From Streptomyces sp. XD-27 (GTDB lineage Bacteria > Actinomycetota > Actinomycetes > Streptomycetales > Streptomycetaceae): 64,000 bases of DNA. Of this stretch, positions 51,008 to 59,496 are shown piece after piece. Each line of letters starts with the position of its first letter. Position 1 is the first letter of the stretch. The DNA lies in contig NZ_CP130713.1 in the NCBI RefSeq assembly GCF_030553055.1, forward strand, positions 1,612,001 through 1,676,000. Reading direction: 5' to 3'. The notes below the pieces were generated by a model. It worked only from the letters and a program-made list of their open reading frames with translations, had not been told where the DNA came from and did no database searches. The translations under genes were made by a program, and so were the position numbers.

Positions 51008-52462
51008 TCAGCCGCGGGTGCGCTGCCGCCGCCACGGGCCGGTGATCGCGACCATGATCCCCGGGTCCTGGATGTTGGCGTACAGCGTCGCCCCGTCGGG
51101 CGAGAACACGACCCCGGTGAACTCGCTGTACTCCGGCTCCTCCGCGGTGCCTATGTTCAGGTCGTTGCGCGCGATCGGGTACGTGCGCCCGTCTCCGGTG
51201 GCCCCGAACAGGTGCTGGACACCCTCGCCGTCCTCGGCGATGATCAGGCCGCCGTACGGCGAGACGGTGATGTTGTCCGGGCCGTCGAGCGCGCCGTCCT
51301 TCGCCGGGTCGGCGTTGACCTTGAGCAGCACCTTCAGCGTGAGGGTGCGCCGCTTGGGGTCGTAGAACCACACCTGGCCGTCGTGGGCGACCGGGCTCTC
51401 CTCACGGGCGTAGCTGGAGACGATGTACGCGCCGCCGTCGGCCCACCACATGCCCTCCAGCTTGCGGCCGCGGGTGACCTCGCCCTCGCCGAACTGCTTG
51501 CGCACCGGCACTGTCTTCGCGTCCCGGTCCGGGACCTCCACCCAGTCGACGCCGTAGACGGTGCCGGTCTTCGTCGCGCGCGACAGGTCGTCGACGAAGT
51601 TGCCCCCGGAGTCGAAGCACTGGGCCGCCTTGAGGACCCCCGCGTCGTCGGCGAGCCCGCGCAGCCTGCCGCGCCCGTGCTCGAAGTCGCGCGGCGGGGT
51701 CCAGCGGTAGAGCAGCCCGTTGGGGCCGGAGGCGTCCTCGGTGAGGTAGAGGTGGCCGCGCCTGGTGTCGACGACGACGGCCTCGTGCTCGTAGCGCCCG
51801 AGTGCCTTGATGGGCTTGGGGTCGCGGTTGGCGCGGCGGTCGTGCGGGTCGACCTCGAAGACGTAGCCGTGGTCCTTGGTCATGCCGTTCTGCCCGGCCC
51901 GGTCCACGTTCTCCTCGCAGGTCAGCCAGGTGCCCCAGGGGGTGCGGCCGCCCGCGCAGTTGGTGGACGTGCCGGCGATGCCCACCCACTCGGTGACGTG
52001 GTCGCCGTGCTTGGAGACCTCCACGACGGTGCAGCCGCCGGAGGCCGCCGGGTCGTACACCAGGCCCTCGGCGAGCGGCACCGGGTGCTTCCACTTCGAC
52101 CGCGGCCCCTTCAACTCGTGGTTGTTGACCAGCAGCGTCGTCCCGCGCGGGCCCTCGAAGGTGGCGGTGCCGTCGTGGTTGGAGGGGGTGGACTCGCCCG
52201 ACTCCAGGGTGGTGACGCCGGAGTGGGTGATGACGCGGTACGAGAACCCGGCCGGCAGCGCGAGGATGCCGTCCGGGTCCGGCACGAGCGGCCCGTAGCC
52301 GAACCCGTGGCCGCCGTGCGCCAGGTCCTGCCCGCCGGAGTCGGCGTCGTCCCCGGCGATCGCACCGGGCGCGGTGGCGAGCACGCCGGCACTCCCGGCG
52401 AGGGCGACCCCGGCCCCGGTGTACGCGGAACGCTTGGCGAAGTCTCTGCGGCTGAGCGGCAT
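51008..52462 (-). CDS. phoX: PhoX family alkaline phosphatase (Tat-exported)
   Basis: The 484-residue protein starts with a twin-arginine signal (MPLSRRDFAKRSAYTGAGVA, cleavage after about residue 38) and continues as a PhoX beta-propeller: FEGPRGTTLLVNNHELKG, GIAGTSTNCAGGRTPWGTWLTCEE, GYVFEVDPH, ALGRYEHEAVVVD, DGPDNITVSPYGGLIIAEDG and FTGVVFSPDGATLYANIQDPG. These supply ligands for calcium and iron in a secreted phosphomonoesterase. ATG 52462 is preferred to 52468 as AGGAG lies 6 bases before it. A PHO-box-like repeat at 52519-52540 suggests induction by phosphate lack. Confidence 0.92.
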   Translation of the reverse strand: MPLSRRDFAKRSAYTGAGVALAGSAGVLATAPGAIAGDDADSGGQDLAHGGHGFGYGPLVPDPDGILALPAGFSYRVITHSGVTTLESGESTPSNHDGTATFEGPRGTTLLVNNHELKGPRSKWKHPVPLAEGLVYDPAASGGCTVVEVSKHGDHVTEWVGIAGTSTNCAGGRTPWGTWLTCEENVDRAGQNGMTKDHGYVFEVDPHDRRANRDPKPIKALGRYEHEAVVVDTRRGHLYLTEDASGPNGLLYRWTPPRDFEHGRGRLRGLADDAGVLKAAQCFDSGGNFVDDLSRATKTGTVYGVDWVEVPDRDAKTVPVRKQFGEGEVTRGRKLEGMWWADGGAYIVSSYAREESPVAHDGQVWFYDPKRRTLTLKVLLKVNADPAKDGALDGPDNITVSPYGGLIIAEDGEGVQHLFGATGDGRTYPIARNDLNIGTAEEPEYSEFTGVVFSPDGATLYANIQDPGIMVAITGPWRRQRTRG

Positions 52463-52518
52463 TGTCATCTCCTGGATGGCCGGAACGGGTCGTCCGAGTG
52501 CGGCCATACGGTCCCGCC

Positions 52519-52540
52519 TCCGGCCGAACAGGAGTTGAAC
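52519..52540 (-). promoter_or_regulatory. PHO-box-like repeat upstream of phoX
   Basis: On the minus strand GTTCAACTCCT is followed directly by GTTCGGCCGGA. Spacing is 11 bases; the second unit keeps only GTTC. It lies about 57 bases before the start codon. Confidence 0.5.
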
Positions 52541-52742
52541 GCGGCGCGACATCGAAGAGCGGATTGCCCCGGGCGGCGGTCGGCGGTCGGGCGCGCCCCC
52601 AGCGCCATCGGGCGGGCGAACCGCCGACCATCGCCGCCCCGCCCAGCCGCACCCGGTGCCACCGGGGGGCGGACCACCCGGCGCCCGGTCCGATCCGGTT
52701 CGGTCACGGACCACCCGGCGCCCGCCCCCGGGGCCCGGTTCG

Positions 52743-54347
52743 TCAGGCGCGTGAGCGGGCCTTGAACGCCGCCTTGCGGGCCTCCTTGGCGGTCTTCTTG
52801 TCCGGGTGCAGTCGGCCCATCGCCTCCAGCACCTCGGCGGTGGCCGGGTGGTCGACACGCCAGGCCGTGTCGAAGAAGCCCTCCGAGCGGCCGACGAGCC
52901 CGGCCACCAGGTCGCGGAGCTCCGCCGAGTCGCCGTCGGCGGCGAGTTGTGCCGCGATGGTGTCGATGGTCAGCCAGAAGACCATGTCCTCCGGCGGCTC
53001 CGGCACCTCGGCCGCGCCGTGCTCGGCCAGCCAGACCCGCGCCAGCCCGCCCAGTTGCCGGTCGTCGAGCACCTCGCGCAGGGCGGGCTCGGCCTCCGGG
53101 CCGAGCAGGGTGAGGGTCTGCTGGCAGATCAGCCGGCGCAGCGGCGCGTGCTCGTCGTCGCCGTGGGCGGCGGCGAGGAGTTCGCGGGCGGCGGCCTCCG
53201 GGGCGCGGCGCGCGAGCCACGCTTCGGCCTCGGCGCGGGCCGCGTGCCGGGGGTGCCCGGGCAGGGCGTCGAGGAGGGCGTCCGCGCCCTTGTCGGACAG
53301 GTCGCCGACGGCCGGGGCGTCGACGCCCGCGTCCAGCAGCCGGGCCCGTACGGCGTAGACGCCGAGCGGCGTGAGCCGCACCAGGCCGTAGCGGGAGACG
53401 TCCTCCTCGTCGAGGTCGGCGGCCGGGAGGCCCGGTTCACCGTTCCCGCCCGCGGCATCGGCCACCCCGCCGTCGGCTCCCCCGCCGTCGGCCCCCGCCC
53501 CGTCGGCCCCGTCGCCGTCGACCTCCTCGATCAGCGCCTCGTCGACCGGCTGGTACTCGACGAGACCGGTGGGCGCCAGCATCCGGAACTGGTCGTCGAG
53601 GCGCATCATCGCCTCCGAGACCTCTTCGAGGACATCGTCGGTGGGTTCGTCCATGTCCTCGGGGACGATCACGGAGGCGGCGAGCGCGGGCAGCGGCACC
53701 GCGCGTCCGGCGTCGGGGTCCAGGGCGGTGAGCAGGTAGAGGTTGCCCAGCACTCCGTCGAGGAAGTCGGCCTCCTCCTCGGGATTCCATTCCAGCCCGT
53801 CGAGGTCGACCTCGCCGCCCGCGCTGATCCGGTCGGCGATCTCGCTCAGGTCGGGGGTGGCGGCGTCGGCGAGGACGGTCTCCAGTCCGGCGAGCCAGAT
53901 GTCGAGGACGTCCTGCGGGCTGCCGCCGGTGACGGCGCGCAGCTCCTCACCGGGCGTCGCGATCCCCGCGGCGGCCTCCGACACCACGTCGGCGGTCCCG
54001 GACTCCGCGGCGGCCTCCGGTCCCCCGGCGGTCCCCGCGGCGCCCTCCGCATCGGCGCCGTCGCCATGCGCTTCGGTGAACTCGACCAGGCCGGTGTCCA
54101 GGGCCAGTTGCCAGGCCTCCTCCGCGTATCCGGGCCCGTCCTCGGAGTCCGCGAGGTCCAGGTGCGCGGCGGCTTCCCGCAGGGCGTCGTCCGGCAGTTC
54201 CCCGTCCGCCCCGACCTCCCTGTGCGGTGCGGTCCAGCGGGCCAGTCGCACCGCGTCGGCGAACAGCGGCGCGGCGAGCGCGTCCCGAGCGAGTTCCGCG
54301 TCGGTGTGCAGCCGCACCGGCGGCATGGTGGGACGGTCTGCGGGCAT
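52743..54347 (-). CDS. uncharacterised helical-repeat-like protein (paralogue of 16863-18368)
   Basis: The protein of about 534 residues has the same order as the one at 16863: N-terminal AELARDALAAPLFADAVRLARW, a second helical stretch with GGSPQDVLDIWLAGLETVLADA, an acidic linker (EEVDGDGADGAGADGGGAD near residue 280), a winged-helix-like YGLVRLTPLGVYAVRARLLDAG, and HEAT-like C-terminal helices (LRRLICQQTLTLLG, ALREVLDDRQLGGLARVWLAE) ending HPDKKTAKEARKAAFKARSRA. It contains no enzymatic motif. The start at ATG 54347 (MPADRPTMPPVRL) is likely; GAGGAG is 12 bases before it and ATG 54326 is an alternative. It ends 281 bases from the divergent-promoter side of phoX. Confidence 0.72.
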   Translation of the reverse strand: MPADRPTMPPVRLHTDAELARDALAAPLFADAVRLARWTAPHREVGADGELPDDALREAAAHLDLADSEDGPGYAEEAWQLALDTGLVEFTEAHGDGADAEGAAGTAGGPEAAAESGTADVVSEAAAGIATPGEELRAVTGGSPQDVLDIWLAGLETVLADAATPDLSEIADRISAGGEVDLDGLEWNPEEEADFLDGVLGNLYLLTALDPDAGRAVPLPALAASVIVPEDMDEPTDDVLEEVSEAMMRLDDQFRMLAPTGLVEYQPVDEALIEEVDGDGADGAGADGGGADGGVADAAGGNGEPGLPAADLDEEDVSRYGLVRLTPLGVYAVRARLLDAGVDAPAVGDLSDKGADALLDALPGHPRHAARAEAEAWLARRAPEAAARELLAAAHGDDEHAPLRRLICQQTLTLLGPEAEPALREVLDDRQLGGLARVWLAEHGAAEVPEPPEDMVFWLTIDTIAAQLAADGDSAELRDLVAGLVGRSEGFFDTAWRVDHPATAEVLEAMGRLHPDKKTAKEARKAAFKARSRA

Positions 54348-54521
54348 GTGGGCGTTCAGCTCCTCGTCGTCACGGACGGACTGTGTCCAAGCGTAGACGG
54401 AATGCCACGACGGTTTCGTCCCGTTGTGGCGGTTGCCGCCGGGCGCGGTGCCGAGGAGGTGCCGAGGCGGCCCCGGCGCGCTTCCTCCGCGCCTCAGGGT
54501 TGGCCGCGTTCCGTAGATCAC

Positions 54522-54543
54522 TTTCAGGGAGCGTTCACCCGGC
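54522..54543 (+). promoter_or_regulatory. PHO-box-like repeat upstream of the secreted nuclease gene
   Basis: TTTCAGGGAGC is followed directly by GTTCACCCGGC, so TTCA recurs after 11 bases. A TTGACA element begins 6 bases later at 54549, fitting activation from just upstream of -35. Confidence 0.55.
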
Positions 54544-54633
54544 GCCTCTTGACAATGTCCATGCCCAAGCAAGAGATTCACGCGCGTAGACATGACATAT
54601 CCACCACTCCCCACACTCCTCGGAGGCCATTCC

Positions 54634-56460
54634 ATGTCCCCACGCGCGCTGCGCAGATCCGCCGCCGTCACCGCCGTCGTCGCCTCCGCGGTCGCGGCCG
54701 GACTGCTCGCCGTCCCGCAGTCCGCGGCCGCCGACGAGGTCCGGGTCCACGACATCCAGGGCCGCACCCGGGTCTCCCCGCTGGCCGGGAAGCAGGTCGG
54801 CGACGTACCGGGGACGGTCACCGCGATCCGCGCCTTCGGGTCGGCCCGCGGCTTCTGGATCCAGGACGCCCGGCCCGACAACGACCCGGCGACCAGCGAA
54901 GGGATCTTCGTCTACACCGGTTCGACCACCCCGCAGGTCGCCGTCGGCGACGCGGTGACGGTCTCCGGCACCGTCGCGGAGTACTACCCCGGTGGCGCCG
55001 ACCGCGGTCTGCAGTCGGTCACCCAGATCACCAAGGCCACATGGACGGTGACGTCCTCGGGCAACCCGCTCCCGGCCGCCTTCGCCCTCAAGCCGTCGAC
55101 GGTGCCGAATCGTTACGCCCCGGACGCCGGCGGCGGCAGCATCGAGGGGCTGCGGCTGCGTCCCGGCTCCTACGCGCTGGACCGCTACGAGTCCGTGGAG
55201 GGCATGCGGGTCGCCGTGACCGACGCCCCGGTGACCGGTGCGACCAGCGAGCACAACGAGCTGTGGGTCACCGCCGAGCCCGGCCACAACCGCACCAAGC
55301 GCGGCGGCGTGCTCTACGGCTCGTACCGCGACCCGAACCCGGGCCGGGTGAAGGTCGCCTCCCTCATCCCGTACGCCCAGCGCCCGTTCCCCGTGGCGAA
55401 CGTGGGCGACGAGCTGACCGGCACCACCGCCGGGCCGCTGGACTACGACAACTTCGGCGGCTACGAGATCCAGGCCACCGAGCTCGGCGAGCTGAACGAC
55501 CGGAAGCTGCCGCGCGAGACGACCCGCAAGCAGTCCTCGGACGAGCTGTCCGTGGCGACCTACAACGTCGAGAACCTCTCCCCCAAGACCCCGCAGGCGA
55601 AGTTCGACCGGCTCGCCTCGGCGCTGGTGACCAACCTGGCCTCGCCCGACGTCGTGGTCCTGGAAGAGGTGCAGGACGACAACGGCCCCACCAACGACGC
55701 GGTGGTCAGCGCCGACGCCACGCTGAAGAAGCTCACCGACGCCATCGCGGCGGCGGGCGGCCCCGCCTACCAGTGGCGGCAGATCGACCCGGCCGACGAC
55801 CAGGACGGCGGCCAGCCGGGCGGCAACATCCGGGTGGCGTTCCTCTTCAACCCCGAGCGGGTCTCGTTCACCGACGTCCCCGGCGGCGACGCCACCACCC
55901 CGGTACGGGTCGTCGGCGACGGCGGCCGGGCGGCGCTGTCCGCCTCGCCGGGCCGGATCGACCCGGCGAACGCCGCATGGCACACCAGCCGCAAGCCGCT
56001 GGCCGGCCAGTTCTCCTTCCGCGGCCACCCGGTCTTCATCGTGGCCAACCACTTCAACTCCAAGGGCGGGGACCAGGCGCTGGACAGCCGGTTCCAGCCG
56101 CCCGCCCGCAGCTCCGAGCAGCAGCGCGGCGAGCAGGCGAAGGCGGTCAACACCTTCGTCAAGGAGCTGCTGGCGGCCGACCCGCGCGCCGACGTGGTCG
56201 TCGCCGGAGACCTCAACGACTACCAGTTCTCGCCCGCGCTGAAGACGCTCACCGACGGCGGGGTGCTGACCGACCTGGTCGACAGGCTGCCGCGCGCCGA
56301 GCGCTACGGTTACGTCTTCAACGGCAACGCCCAGGTGCTCGACCACATGCTGACGAGCCGTCACATCCGGCGGGCGGACTACGACATCGTGCACGTCAAC
56401 GCGGAGTTCGCCGACCAGGCCAGCGACCACGACCCGCAGGTCGTCCGCATCAAGCCGTAG
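54634..56460 (+). CDS. secreted endonuclease/exonuclease/phosphatase family protein
   Basis: The protein of about 608 residues has a signal peptide (AAVTAVVASAVAAGLLAVPQSAAA). Residues about 30-290 form an OB-fold-like nuclease accessory region (VSPLAGKQVGDVPGTVTAIR, GFWIQDARPDNDPATSEGIFVYTG, VGDAVTVSGTVAEYYP). The EEP catalytic domain follows: SVATYNVENLSPK, VVLEEVQDDNG (metal-binding Glu), FIVANHFNSKGG, VVVAGDLNDYQFSP and ASDHDPQVVR (catalytic His). This is the plan of extracellular ExeM/NucH-type nucleases that release phosphate from DNA. ATG 54634 follows GGAGG at 7 bases. A PHO-box-like repeat lies upstream. Confidence 0.9.
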   Translation: MSPRALRRSAAVTAVVASAVAAGLLAVPQSAAADEVRVHDIQGRTRVSPLAGKQVGDVPGTVTAIRAFGSARGFWIQDARPDNDPATSEGIFVYTGSTTPQVAVGDAVTVSGTVAEYYPGGADRGLQSVTQITKATWTVTSSGNPLPAAFALKPSTVPNRYAPDAGGGSIEGLRLRPGSYALDRYESVEGMRVAVTDAPVTGATSEHNELWVTAEPGHNRTKRGGVLYGSYRDPNPGRVKVASLIPYAQRPFPVANVGDELTGTTAGPLDYDNFGGYEIQATELGELNDRKLPRETTRKQSSDELSVATYNVENLSPKTPQAKFDRLASALVTNLASPDVVVLEEVQDDNGPTNDAVVSADATLKKLTDAIAAAGGPAYQWRQIDPADDQDGGQPGGNIRVAFLFNPERVSFTDVPGGDATTPVRVVGDGGRAALSASPGRIDPANAAWHTSRKPLAGQFSFRGHPVFIVANHFNSKGGDQALDSRFQPPARSSEQQRGEQAKAVNTFVKELLAADPRADVVVAGDLNDYQFSPALKTLTDGGVLTDLVDRLPRAERYGYVFNGNAQVLDHMLTSRHIRRADYDIVHVNAEFADQASDHDPQVVRIKP

Positions 56461-56528
56461 CGCTGCTAAAGGGTCACCGCCAGAACATTTACCTGGACGT
56501 GACCTGTGAGCGGGCCCAGAATGACGTC

Positions 56529-57422
56529 ATGTCTCTGGGCCCGTTCGGCCGTACGGCCGCCGCAATGATCACCCCGTTCACCACCGACGGCGCGCTCGAC
56601 CTCGACGGCGCGCAGGCGCTGGCCACCCGGCTCGTCGACGACGGCGGCTGCGACGGCCTGGTCCTCAGCGGGACCACCGGCGAGTCGCCGACGACGACCG
56701 ACGCCGAGAAGGAAGCGCTGGTCCGGGCGGTGGTGGAGGCGGTCGGCGACCGCGCCGTGATCACCGCCGGGGTCGGCACAAGCGACACCGCGCACACCGT
56801 GGAGCTGGCCCTGGCGGCCGAGAAGGCGGGCGCACACGGCCTGCTGGTCGTCACCCCGTACTACAGCCGCCCGCCCCAGGAGGCCGTGGCGGAGCACTTC
56901 CGCACCGTCGCCGACGCGGTCGGCCTGCCCGTCATGCTGTACGACATCCCCGGCCGCACCGGCACCCGCATCGAGACCGAGACGATGCTGGCGCTGGCGG
57001 ACCACCCGCGCATCGCCGGGGTGAAGGACTGCGCCTACGACCTGCTGCACAGCGCCACCGTCATCGAGCGGACCTCCCTGGCGTTCTACTCGGGCTGCGA
57101 GGAGATGAACCTGCCGCTGTACGCGGTGGGCGGCGCCGGATTCGTCAGCACGGTCGCCAACGTCGCCGGTCCGCGGGCGCGGGCCGTCCTCGACGCCCAC
57201 GACCGGGGCGCGAACGCCGAGGCGGCCCGGCTGCACCGGCTCCTGATGCCCCTGACCCGGCGGATGATGGCCGACGGCCTGCCGGGGACGGTCACCGCCA
57301 AGGCGCTGCTGGGCGCGCTCGGCCTTCCCGCGGGCCCGGTCCGGGCCCCGCTGCGGCCCGCGGGCCAGGAGACTGCCGACGGGCTCGTCCGCGCCTACCG
57401 GGAGTTGGTCGGCGCCGGCTGA
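56529..57422 (+). CDS. dapA: 4-hydroxy-tetrahydrodipicolinate synthase DapA
   Basis: The 297-residue TIM-barrel enzyme joins pyruvate and aspartate semialdehyde in lysine/diaminopimelate synthesis. Motifs: LVLSGTTGESPTTTDAEK near residue 46, VVTPYYSRPPQEAV, YDIPGRTGTRIE (catalytic Tyr), GVKDCAYDLL (Schiff-base Lys) and GGAGFVSTVANVAG. ATG 56529 starts the family homology; the frame is open far upstream but that part does not code in this frame. A second dapA is common in Streptomyces. It shares one hairpin terminator with convergent dapD, a later enzyme of the same pathway. Confidence 0.92.
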   Translation: MSLGPFGRTAAAMITPFTTDGALDLDGAQALATRLVDDGGCDGLVLSGTTGESPTTTDAEKEALVRAVVEAVGDRAVITAGVGTSDTAHTVELALAAEKAGAHGLLVVTPYYSRPPQEAVAEHFRTVADAVGLPVMLYDIPGRTGTRIETETMLALADHPRIAGVKDCAYDLLHSATVIERTSLAFYSGCEEMNLPLYAVGGAGFVSTVANVAGPRARAVLDAHDRGANAEAARLHRLLMPLTRRMMADGLPGTVTAKALLGALGLPAGPVRAPLRPAGQETADGLVRAYRELVGAG

Positions 57423-57430
57423 CGGGGAGA

Positions 57431-57473
57431 CGTGGAAAGGCCCGCGCCGGAGTGTGGTGCGGGCCTTTCCACG
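57431..57473. terminator. bidirectional terminator between dapA and dapD
   Basis: CGTGGAAAGGCCCGC and its perfect complement GCGGGCCTTTCCACG form a 15-base stem with a 13-base loop, 8 bases after dapA and 17 bases from the dapD stop. Confidence 0.88.
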
Positions 57474-57490
57474 TGCGCGGGGCGCCGGGC

Positions 57491-58492
57491 TCAGTTGTGG
57501 CTGTGCAGGGCCTCGTTGAGACCGCCCCACGAACCGCTGCGCGGCAGCGCCTCGACCGCGCCGGTGGTCGAGTTGCGGCGGAAGAGGAGGTTGGTGGCGC
57601 CGGAGAGCTCCACCGCCTTGACGACCTGGCCGTCCGGCAGCGTGACCCGGGTACCCGCGGTGACGTACAGGCCCGCCTCGACGATGCAGTCGTCGCCGAG
57701 CGAGATACCGATGCCGGCCTCCGCGCCGAGCAGGCAGCGCTCGCCGATGGAGATGGTCTGCTTGCCGCCGCCGGACAGCGTGCCCATGATCGAGGCGCCG
57801 CCGCCGATGTCGGAGCCGTCGCCGACCACGACGCCCGCGCTGATCCGGCCCTCGACCATGGAGGTGCCGAGCGTTCCGGCGTTGAAGTTGACGAAGCCCT
57901 CGTGCATGACGGTGGTCCCGGACGCCAGGTGGGCGCCGAGCCGGACCCGGTCGGCGTCGCCGATCCGCACCCCGGCCGGGGCGACGTAGTCGGTCATGCG
58001 CGGGAACTTGTCGATGCTGGTGACGTTCAGGGCCAGGCCCTCGGCGCGCGCGGCGAGCCGGACCCGCTCCACCTGGTCCACGGCGACGGGGCCGAGATTG
58101 GTCCAGGCGACGTTGGCCAGCAGCCCGAAGATGCCGTCGAGGCTCTGGCCGTGCGGCCGCACCAGGCGGTGGCTGAGCAGGTGCAGGCGCAGGTAGGCGT
58201 CGTGCGCGTCGAGCGGCTTGTCGTCCAGGGAGGCGATGACCGTGCGGACGGCGACGACCTCGACTCCGCGGCGCGGGTCGGGGCCCAGGGCGCGCGGGGC
58301 GGCCTCGCCCAGCAGTTCGGCGGCGCGCTCGGCGTCGAGCCGCTCGGTCCCGGCCGGGCCCGGTGCGGCGACCAGCTCGGGGGCCGGGAACCAGGTGTCC
58401 AGAACGGTGCCGTCGGCGGCGAGGGTGGCGAGCCCTGCGGCGACGGCGCCGGTGGTGCGGGTGTCAGGGGTGGTGGTTGCTGCGTCGGTCAT
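57491..58492 (-). CDS. dapD: tetrahydrodipicolinate N-succinyltransferase DapD
   Basis: The 333-residue enzyme succinylates tetrahydrodipicolinate in the diaminopimelate/lysine pathway. The C-terminal half is a left-handed beta-helix of hexapeptide repeats: [76 protein letters not shown] and [18 protein letters not shown]. The actinobacterial-type N-terminal domain (DLTERLD-like [24 protein letters not shown]) precedes it. ATG 58492 is the family start. Head to head with nothing close; tail to tail with dapA. Confidence 0.93.
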   Translation of the reverse strand: MTDAATTTPDTRTTGAVAAGLATLAADGTVLDTWFPAPELVAAPGPAGTERLDAERAAELLGEAAPRALGPDPRRGVEVVAVRTVIASLDDKPLDAHDAYLRLHLLSHRLVRPHGQSLDGIFGLLANVAWTNLGPVAVDQVERVRLAARAEGLALNVTSIDKFPRMTDYVAPAGVRIGDADRVRLGAHLASGTTVMHEGFVNFNAGTLGTSMVEGRISAGVVVGDGSDIGGGASIMGTLSGGGKQTISIGERCLLGAEAGIGISLGDDCIVEAGLYVTAGTRVTLPDGQVVKAVELSGATNLLFRRNSTTGAVEALPRSGSWGGLNEALHSHN

Positions 58493-58575
58493 GTCCGAAC
58501 GCTAACCGGAGTGCCCCCGATCAGGCGAACCGGTCTCGCCGACCGGGCACGCCGACGCGTCCGCGGGCACGCGAA

Positions 58576-58599
58576 GGCCCCCGGCGCGTGCCGGGGGCC
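58576..58599 (-). terminator. hairpin at the end of the suf operon
   Basis: GGCCCCCGGC and GCCGGGGGCC pair over 10 bases round GCGT, 57 bases beyond the last suf gene. Between it and the gene are three degenerate copies of GGCGTCG-N-GGCTGTCTCA. Confidence 0.78.
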
Positions 58600-58656
58600 C
58601 AGGCGTTCAGCCGTGTCTTCAGGCGTCGAAGGCTGTCTCAGGCGTCGCAGCCTGTC

Positions 58657-59025
58657 TCAGACGTTGAAGCCGAGCGCGCGCAGCTGCTCGCGGCCCTCGT
58701 CCGTGATCTTGTCCGGGCCCCACGGCGGCATCCAGACCCAGTTGATCCGCAGCTCGTTGACGATGCCGTCGGTGGCCGACTTCGCCTGGTCCTCGATGAC
58801 GTCGGTCAGCGGGCAGGCCGCGGAGGTCAGCGTCATGTCGACGGTGGCGATGTTGGCGTCGTCGACATGGACGCCGTAGATCAGGCCGAGGTTGACGACG
58901 TCAATGCCCAGCTCGGGGTCGACGACGTCGTACAGCGCCTCGCGGATCTCGTCCTCGCTGGCGGGCTTGGTCGTGGTGGTGGCGTCCACGGTGGTCTCCA
59001 CCGTCTCGTCTACGTTCTCGCTCAT
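58657..59025 (-). CDS. metal-sulfur cluster assembly factor (SufT/MIP18 family)
   Basis: The 122-residue protein has an acidic/Thr-rich N-terminus and the MIP18 fold: EIREALYDVVDPELGIDVVNLGLIYGV, TVDMTLTSAACPLTDVIEDQ with the conserved cysteine, and a C-terminal VWMPPWGPDKITDEGREQLRALG. SufT-like proteins help deliver or mature Fe-S clusters. ATG 59025 overlaps the sufU stop (ATGA) and follows GAGGAAGAG. It is the last gene of the suf operon. Confidence 0.88.
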   Translation of the reverse strand: MSENVDETVETTVDATTTTKPASEDEIREALYDVVDPELGIDVVNLGLIYGVHVDDANIATVDMTLTSAACPLTDVIEDQAKSATDGIVNELRINWVWMPPWGPDKITDEGREQLRALGFNV

Positions 59026-59486
59026 GCGCTCTTCCTCGCAGCGTTCTCGCCCAGCGCCTGGGCGGTCGCGTCCTTCCAGGCCATCCAGCTCAGCAGCGCG
59101 CACTTCACGCGTGCGGGGTACTTCGAGACGCCGGCGAACGCGACCGCGTCCTCCAGCACCTCCTCCATCGCGTCGTCCGGCTCGATCCGGCCCTTGGACT
59201 GCATCAGCTCCAGGAAGGTCTCCTGGATCCTGCGCGCCTCCTCGAGCTCCTTGCCGACCAGGAGCTCGTTCAGCACGGAGGCGCTGGCCTGGCTGATGGA
59301 GCAGCCCTGGCCCTCGTAACTGACGTCCGCGATGGTGCCGTCGTCGAGCCGGACACGCAGCGTGATCTCATCGCCGCAGGTCGGGTTGACGTGGTGCACC
59401 TCGGCGTCGCCATCCCGCAGACCGCGCCCGTGCGGGTGCTTGTAGTGGTCCAGGATGACGTCCTGGTACATCGAATCCAGCTTCAC
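59022..59486 (-). CDS. sufU: Fe-S cluster assembly protein SufU
   Basis: The 154-residue SufU enhances the cysteine desulfurase SufS by accepting persulfide sulfur through a zinc-bound cysteine. The three cysteines are in VNPTCGDEITL, YEGQGCSISQASASVL and ARVKCALLSWMAWK, with LDHYKHPHG near the N-terminus. It has the SufU insert that separates it from IscU scaffolds. GTG 59486 is 11 bases from the sufS stop; its end overlaps the next gene by 4 bases. Confidence 0.92.
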   Translation of the reverse strand: MKLDSMYQDVILDHYKHPHGRGLRDGDAEVHHVNPTCGDEITLRVRLDDGTIADVSYEGQGCSISQASASVLNELLVGKELEEARRIQETFLELMQSKGRIEPDDAMEEVLEDAVAFAGVSKYPARVKCALLSWMAWKDATAQALGENAARKSA

Positions 59487-59496
59487 GAAGCAGCCC

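Noticed and set aside
52806..57422. Open frame of more than 1,500 codons that ends as DapA
   Set aside because: Only the last 297 codons are DapA; the rest is antisense to the HEAT-like gene and out of frame with the secreted nuclease.
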